The position numbers and the translations under genes are program-made. Positions 58,599-64,000 of a DNA stretch of 64,000 nucleotides are shown in pieces. The notes beneath the pieces are model-generated. The model worked only from the letters and a program-made list of their open reading frames with translations. It had not been told where the DNA came from and did not search any database. Where the stretch lies: contig NC_083604.1 of assembly GCF_029168945.1 (NCBI RefSeq), positions 14,516,812 through 14,580,811 of the forward strand, in the 5' to 3' direction. The first letter of the stretch is position 1. The number at the start of each line of letters is the position of its first letter. The DNA is from Cannabis sativa (Eukaryota; Streptophyta; Magnoliopsida; Rosales; Cannabaceae).

Positions 58599-59783
58599 AC
58601 TGTCAAAACTATTTGCAGTCAAATATGAATTTTGATTAAACAACAGTAAATTAATCTCATTCACACCTTATTTATATTTATGCTCCAGACGACTTGTATA
58701 TATATATATATACAAGAATAAATTTCTGTACACCGAATCGTTGGACGTAAAGAAAATAAAGTAGTTTAAAATCACCTACGATAGAAAGTATGAGTCAGTA
58801 GTGGTTTAAAAGGGTTGCAACAGAAAGTGATTCTGAGGGATAGATTATTCTTTTGAAAACACAAATCGTATCCAATATATATACACATGTCAAATTTTAA
58901 TATATATTGGCATGAATTGAATAATGGTACTAGTACCTAAAAAGAAATTCGTATGAGGTGTGATTTCCTATGTGGGCCTTGATATATGTATATACGCATG
59001 TATATATATAATATATGTCCACCACGTGAAGCGAAAAGAAGAAAAGGAAAATATAATGTGCCTCTGTTTCAAGAATGAACACCTATTACATATGTATCAA
59101 ATATATACATATAATATGTATAATGAGGACATTAAACTGTGTGAGAAAATAAGTGGCTTACACTTTAAAATTGTAAATCAAATCCCAAAGTCCAAGAAAA
59201 TTCCACTCGTAGACTGCAGGTAAAAGTAAAATCAATCTTGTTATCAGGAAGTAAATAAAAAAAACATAGGTTAACAGATAAATATCATTATATACATATA
59301 TAGTATATGTATTGGTGTAATCGCATCAAACAAAATTTCTACCGTGAGCACATGTGTGAGTTAACTGTTAGCATAAATTTTTTTTATATAATGGTTCCCA
59401 TTAAAAACTAATGAAGGCCAATTTATATACCTCTCAAATTAGTCTTATTTCATAAAGTATAAAGACTAATTAAGTTCAGAGATATATTATACTACGAATG
59501 TGTGATATTTTCATCTCATTAATTTGAATTTAATTTCAAAATTCTTTTATAAAAGTAACGAGATATGATATATCAAAATCATATCTAACTTGCTCGCACA
59601 ATTCGATTTAAGAAAAAAATAAAAAAACAATAAAACATTTATTATCTCAAATTGATAATAAATAATTATTATTCCTCAAATTGGAATAAATAATTAAAAT
59701 ATCAGCCAAACAATCTTTTTTATTTATAAAAGATAATAAAAAGATTCCAAAGTTAACAAATAATTACTTGTTTTTTTTTTTGA
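58599..59783. other. AT-rich DNA, no gene seen
   Basis: The only structure noticed is a 24-base palindrome of ta repeats closed by cttg/caag near 58692. The frame at 58960-59223 is of low complexity and not supported. Confidence 0.6.
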
Positions 59784-59843
59784 ATGCTCTCTCTTTCGGG
59801 GAAGAGCCTTCCGTTCGATATGCTGAAAAAGCCTGTAAACACC

Positions 59844-61246
59844 ATGGATGATCTTCTTGCCAAAGCTTCAAATCTTACAGTCTTGGATGAAGATGGATGG
59901 GAAATCAATGAGGCCGGGGGTTCTGTAGTTGGGGAACACTGTGCGAAGGCCAGATTTTGTTCTAACAGACCGATGAGTCGTCCTCTGCTGAAGACGATTT
60001 TAGGGCGTGTTTGGGGCATTGCTGATAAGAATTGGGGAGTGGAAATGAAATTCAGCAATAACAAATCCAGTTTCTTGGTCTTCTCTTTCAAATCTGCTCA
60101 AGATTTGAACAGAATTTTGAACAAGAGTCCTTGGTTACTTAATTATGGAACTCTGATTCTTGAAAGAATGGAGAATCTGCCGTGTGATTGGGAAAAGGAA
60201 TTGCTGTGTTTTCCGATTAGTGGGCGCGTTCTTCACTTGCCTTCTCGCTTGATTACTCAAGGCAATATAGATTGGCGAATATGGTTGGTGAAGTTATAGA
60301 GGTTACGAATGTTGATATCCCTCGAATCGTGACCAAGGATTTCTTCACCTTCAAAGTATGGTGCGATATAACCAAGCCGATTTTTTCAGGGCTTCTCTTT
60401 CCTTCGGAAGGCAGAAAGATTTGGATCCCTTTCAGGTATGATAGTCTTCCTTTTATGTATTTTAATTGTGATTTTTTGGGGCATGATACTCGGGTTTGTG
60501 CAGAATCGCCCAAGATGTATGATGATGGTCTTGGAAATTGGAAGCCAAGCTATGGTCCATGGTTAAAATTTGATGAAAAACGTGATGCTAAGATTCAGCC
60601 GAATGTTGCTCTTGACCCCTCTGTGAAGAAGGCCTATAATTCTGTTTCCCTTGCTAAAGATCTTCCCCCCCCCCCTGCTGTCTTGGTTCAAGGTCAGGGA
60701 CATGGAGTTTCTTCAACTCTCTATTCGAATTCAAAGAATCTGATAGAGTTAAATTCGGGGTTGGCTTGTATTGATTCGGGAAGAACTTCTCTTATTGATA
60801 AGGAAATGGATGGGATTAAGGAAAAGATGCAGGGTATAAGTGCGGCTGTGAATGTCAATAGTAAGAGAAGGGGCTTCTGGCGAGAGGACAGTTCGAATCC
60901 TCAAGGTACTGCAGCTATGGATACGGAGTTTGGACTGAATTCTCTAATGGGGAACGAAAGTGTAGATTCTTTTATGAATAATATTAATTTGATGGATGTT
61001 CCCATAACTTATGAAGATAGATTGGGTACTTACAATAAGGTGGAAGGTCCTTTAAAAAGAAGGAGGGTGACTCCAAAAAGACTCAAGAACAAAGGGAAGG
61101 AGGGTCAGGCCGAGATCAAGTTAAAGGAGTTGGCTAAAGAAGTTCGGGGTAATTCATCAAGGGGATTTTCCAATTTTCTGGATTTGAACCTTGACACTAC
61201 TATGGAAGCGGTGAACCTAGATGTTCTAGGTCGCCGAGCGCCATGA
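59844..61246 (+). pseudogene. LINE ORF1, zinc-knuckle RNA-binding protein (frameshifted)
   Basis: The start is placed at the ATG at 59844 because it has a strong context (accATGG) and opens with MDDLLAKASNL, the usual beginning; an in-frame ATG at 59784 is less likely. The N-terminal part (to about 60280) is a DUF4283-type domain with RPLLKTILGRVW and PWLLNYGTLIL. A frameshift near 60272 moves the reading to the frame continuing ANMVGEVIEV to 61246. The zinc knuckle reads YFNCDFLGHDTRVC, so the first Cys is Tyr. A C-rich run at 60665 codes for prolines, and the tail is basic. Without the frameshift it would be about 465 residues, normal for plant LINE ORF1. Confidence 0.85.
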
Positions 61247-61990
61247 TTGCCATGTTTTGGAATGTCCAAGGTCTTGGGAACCCTTGGACATTGAATTCCC
61301 TGAAATCCCATGTCAAAGATTATCATCCCGAGATGATTTTTCTGTCGGAAACTTAGTTGACTAGTTGTGGAATGGAGTTGGTTCGGGTGCAATTGAGCTT
61401 TGCTGGATGTTTTACGGTGGATGCTAGGGGAAAGAGCGGAGGCTTAGCGCTTCTTTGGTCTGATGATTTCAAAGTAGAGATCAAGTCTTTTACGGTTTCT
61501 CATATCGATGCGTTGGTGGAAAATGACTTAGGGTTCGTTTGGCGGTTTACTGGCTTCTATGGAAGCCCGGATCCAGGAGGAAGGGTGGAAAGTTGGAAGT
61601 TACTGAATAGACTAAGAATATGTTCACCAATGCTTGGATATGTGGCAGCGACTTTAACGAAATTATTAGTCAGAAGGAAAAAAAAGGGATGAAAAAAACC
61701 AGATTACCTTATGAAAAATTTTAGAAAAGCTATCTCGGATTGTCAATTACGGGAAATTTCTTCGGCTGGGAATTCCTTTACTTGGTGTAATGGGCGTGCT
61801 TCTAATTTGATCTTTGAAAAGCTGGACAGGGTGTTATGTAACTCGGTTTGGTTGGATATGTTTAACTTTAACAAAGTTACTCTTCTATAGTGGTGGAACT
61901 CAGACCATAGACCGATATTGTTGGAAGCTCATCAAAGTGATAGAAGGAGTTCGTTTCGAAGAAATTGGGGTTCGAGATTCCATTACGAGC
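61243..61990 (+). pseudogene. LINE ORF2, endonuclease domain (broken)
   Basis: ORF2 begins at ATG 61243, overlapping the ORF1 stop as ATGA, with MIAMFWNVQGLG, the start of an APE-type endonuclease. A TAG stop at 61352-61354 replaces the Lys usual after FLSET. The domain continues with GGLALLW and FTGFYGSPDP. Then a frameshift near 61620 shifts the reading to WICGSDFNEII and later to FTWCNGR and the DHRPILLE region (about 61900). These are the catalytic motifs of the family. The endonuclease cannot be made as one piece. Confidence 0.85.
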
Positions 61991-62048
61991 AGGCGTGGGC
62001 GGATAATGATGATTGCATTAAGATTATAAAGAAGCCTGGGGGGATAAA

Positions 62049-64000
62049 GTGATGGGTAGGCCTCTTGATAACCTGAATCATCTTATTAATAAGTGTGGAA
62101 GGAGACTCTATGAGTGGAACATTAAACAAAAGAAAGCTAACTTTGCCAGATCCAAGGAGTTAAAAGAGAAGATTGATTGGCTCTCCAAGTCGCCTAATAT
62201 AATGGATTGGATAGCTCGTCAAAAGTTGGAAAAGGATCTCAATTGTGTGGAAGAAAAAAGGGAGATGTATTGGAGACAAAGAAGCCGAGCACTATGGTTG
62301 AAACATGGAGATCGAAACACAAAATTTTTCCACTTTAAAGCTTCATCTAGGAGGAAAAAGAACACCATTTTGGGATTGTATGACAACCAAGGACGCTGGC
62401 GAACATCTGAAACAGACTTCACTGATATTGCAATAAGTTATTTTCAATGCTTAATCTCGAAATCTAATGGTGAAACCGAGACAAAAGAAGCTCTTAGAGG
62501 ATTATTCCTTGCCGGATTAGTACTGAAGAGAATCGTGCATTGCTAGAACCTTTTTCTAGTGAAGAAATTAAGTCTACCTTATTCCAAATCCATCCTTTAA
62601 AGGCCCCAGGGAAGGATGGACTCCAGGTCTTTTTTTCCAAAAAAATTGGGACTTAACTGGTTCAGATTTTACTGCTGCCTGCCTTGACATCCTCAACAAT
62701 AATTCAGATTGCAGTTCCATAAATGAGACTCTTATATGCCTTATTCCAAAGGTTAAGCAACCCTCTAGGATGTCCGAGTTTCGTCCTATTAGCCTTTGTA
62801 ATGTGGTCTATAAGGTTCTGTCAAAGTGCCTCGCCAACAGAATGAAATTAAGCATGAATTCAGCCATTTCAGAGAATCAGAGCGCTTTTATTAATGGCCG
62901 AATTATTCAAGATAATGTCATCATTGGTTTTGAAAGTCTTCATTGCATGAGAAAAGGGCGTTTCGGGAATGGGAGCAAGATGGCCTTAAAACTTGATATG
63001 TCCAAGGCGTATGATCTCGTTGAATGGGATTTCTTAGAGGCTATGATGGATTGCTTGGGATATGAGGGTGAATGGGCTAAGAAGATAATGAATTGTGTGA
63101 GATCGGTCTCTTTCTCAATCCTTTTAAATGGCTCTATCAAAGGTCACTTTTGGCCTGAACGGGGATTAAGGCAAGGGGATCCCCTTTCGCCTTTTCTTTT
63201 TCTCCTTTGTTCTGAAGGGCTTTTGTGCATTATACATGAAGCGGAAAGGGCTGGCAAAATTCATGGTTTGCGGTTCGGTGGCTTAGATCAAAGGCTTTCC
63301 CACCTATTTTTTGCAGATGACAGCCTTGTTTTTCTTGATGCTACTTTGGAGGAATGCAAGACGATCAAAGAGGTTTTAAAAAGGTATGAGCTGCTCTCGG
63401 GTCAATGTATTAATTATGAAAAAACTGAAATGTGTGTTGGGAGCAAAATTGATTCATTCTCGGCAGGTATGTTGGCTGCTCATTTGGGAGTCTCCTTAGT
63501 TGAAAATCACACTAAATATCTGGGTATGCCTTCCTTTGTGGGAAGAAACAAAAAGCAAGTGTTTGGCAAAACTAGGGATAAGGTGGAAGCTAAACTTCAA
63601 GGATGGAAGATGGGCCTATTTTCTCAAGCCGGAAAGGAAGTATTGATTAAAGCAGTGATACAAGCTATTCCTTGCTATATAATGAGTTGTTTTCGGATTA
63701 CAAAAGGCATTCTCAAGGATATTGAAAGTATGATTGCTAGATTTTGGTGAGGATCTACTACAAAAAAATCACAAAATCCATTGGGTAGATGGAAGAAGCT
63801 TTGTAGACTTAAGGAGCAAGGAGGTATCGGGTTTCGTGATCTAGAAGACTTTAACCAAGCTATGTTGGCAAAACAAGGGTGGAAGTTGTTGACTATGCGT
63901 GATTGCCTTATGGCTAAAATCTTAAAAGCCCTCTACTTTCCCCACGGTAACTTTTTGGAAGCAAGCATAGGCCACTTTGGTTCTATAGTTTGGAGAAGTA
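62049..64000 (+). pseudogene. LINE ORF2, linker and reverse transcriptase (broken, partial)
   Basis: The linker (62049-62546) contains SRALWLKHGDRNTKFFH, typical of plant L1. A frameshift near 62510 leads to the RT fingers ([11 protein letters not shown]). The RT core runs in one frame at 62770-63750, with [41 protein letters not shown] and the catalytic FADDS (63312-63326). TGA at 63748-63750 stands where relatives have Trp. After it the frame continues to the edge with GIGFRDLEDFNQAMLAKQ. The RT active site looks intact, but the protein is interrupted. Confidence 0.9.

Larger units (their letters stand above)
59784..64000 (+). mobile_element. L1-type LINE, running off the right edge
   Basis: This plus-strand non-LTR retrotransposon has ORF1 (nucleic-acid-binding) followed by ORF2 (endonuclease, then reverse transcriptase), the plan of plant L1 elements. 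Both frames are broken by frameshifts and stops. The 3' end, poly(A) tail and target duplication lie outside the window. The 5' boundary is placed just before ORF1 and is uncertain. Confidence 0.9.

Noticed and set aside
58332..58635. Repeat-containing protein genes
   Set aside because: Both frames are created by the minisatellite in two reading phases.

Overview
This is 64 kb of repeat-rich, AT-rich nuclear DNA from a flowering plant, probably a eudicot. The evidence is nested Ty1/copia and Ty3/gypsy LTR retrotransposons, CACTA and Helitron DNA-transposon ends, a plant L1-type LINE, and broken plant genes: a hevein/GH19 chitinase, a PRP19 WD40 fragment and an LRR receptor-kinase fragment. 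The species cannot be read from the sequence. No complete ordinary host gene is visible. Names such as Cop-L, Cop-S and Gyp-T are labels made for this report.

Layout. (1) 1-6569: the 5' leader and LTR of a minus-strand copia element of the long-LTR family Cop-L (LTRs about 1.8 kb), followed by two more LTR copies in tandem; the middle copy is a recombinant of its neighbours. (2) 6570-8313: 3' end of a plus-strand, non-autonomous Cop-L copy with a mostly deleted LTR. (3) 8314-19592: a minus-strand Cop-L element with decayed gag-pol, interrupted by a 2.36-kb solo LTR (11600-13960, target duplication CAAAA). (4) 19593-27507: a gypsy relic (RT fused to integrase by deletion), split by a CACTA end (21348) and a second copy of the solo LTR (23631-25658). 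(5) 27502-27897: a truncated secreted hevein/chitinase gene on the minus strand, ended by an LTR scrap. (6) 28060-42894: a short-LTR copia element (Cop-S) inserted about 70 bp upstream of the chitinase TATA box; a full-length 10,038-bp Cop-L element (30009-40046, target duplication AAAGC) sits inside its integrase. (7) 43761-46075: a Helitron-like 3' end on the minus strand, followed by pieces of several unrelated genes. (8) 46076-47075: a second CACTA end. (9) 47076-57199: a Cop-L element with target duplication GTAAT and no intact coding, non-autonomous. (10) 57200-59783: AT-rich DNA with exon-like pieces, a microsatellite and a minisatellite. (11) 59784-64000: an L1-type LINE running off the right edge.

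How the parts relate. The window is a record of nested insertions. Cop-S is older than the Cop-L copy inside it, and the gypsy relic was hit by DNA and LTR elements. All autonomous elements carry stop codons or frameshifts, so none looks able to move alone. The most interesting signals are non-coding. The Cop-L 5' leader has paired hairpins with a shared CTAAT loop, a repeated CGCCTAAACGGGAC motif, a domain closed by GGGCCTT/AAGGCCC, and a GC-rich hairpin island whose sequence differs from copy to copy. Together they suggest a structured RNA region used in translation, dimerisation or packaging; this is inference.
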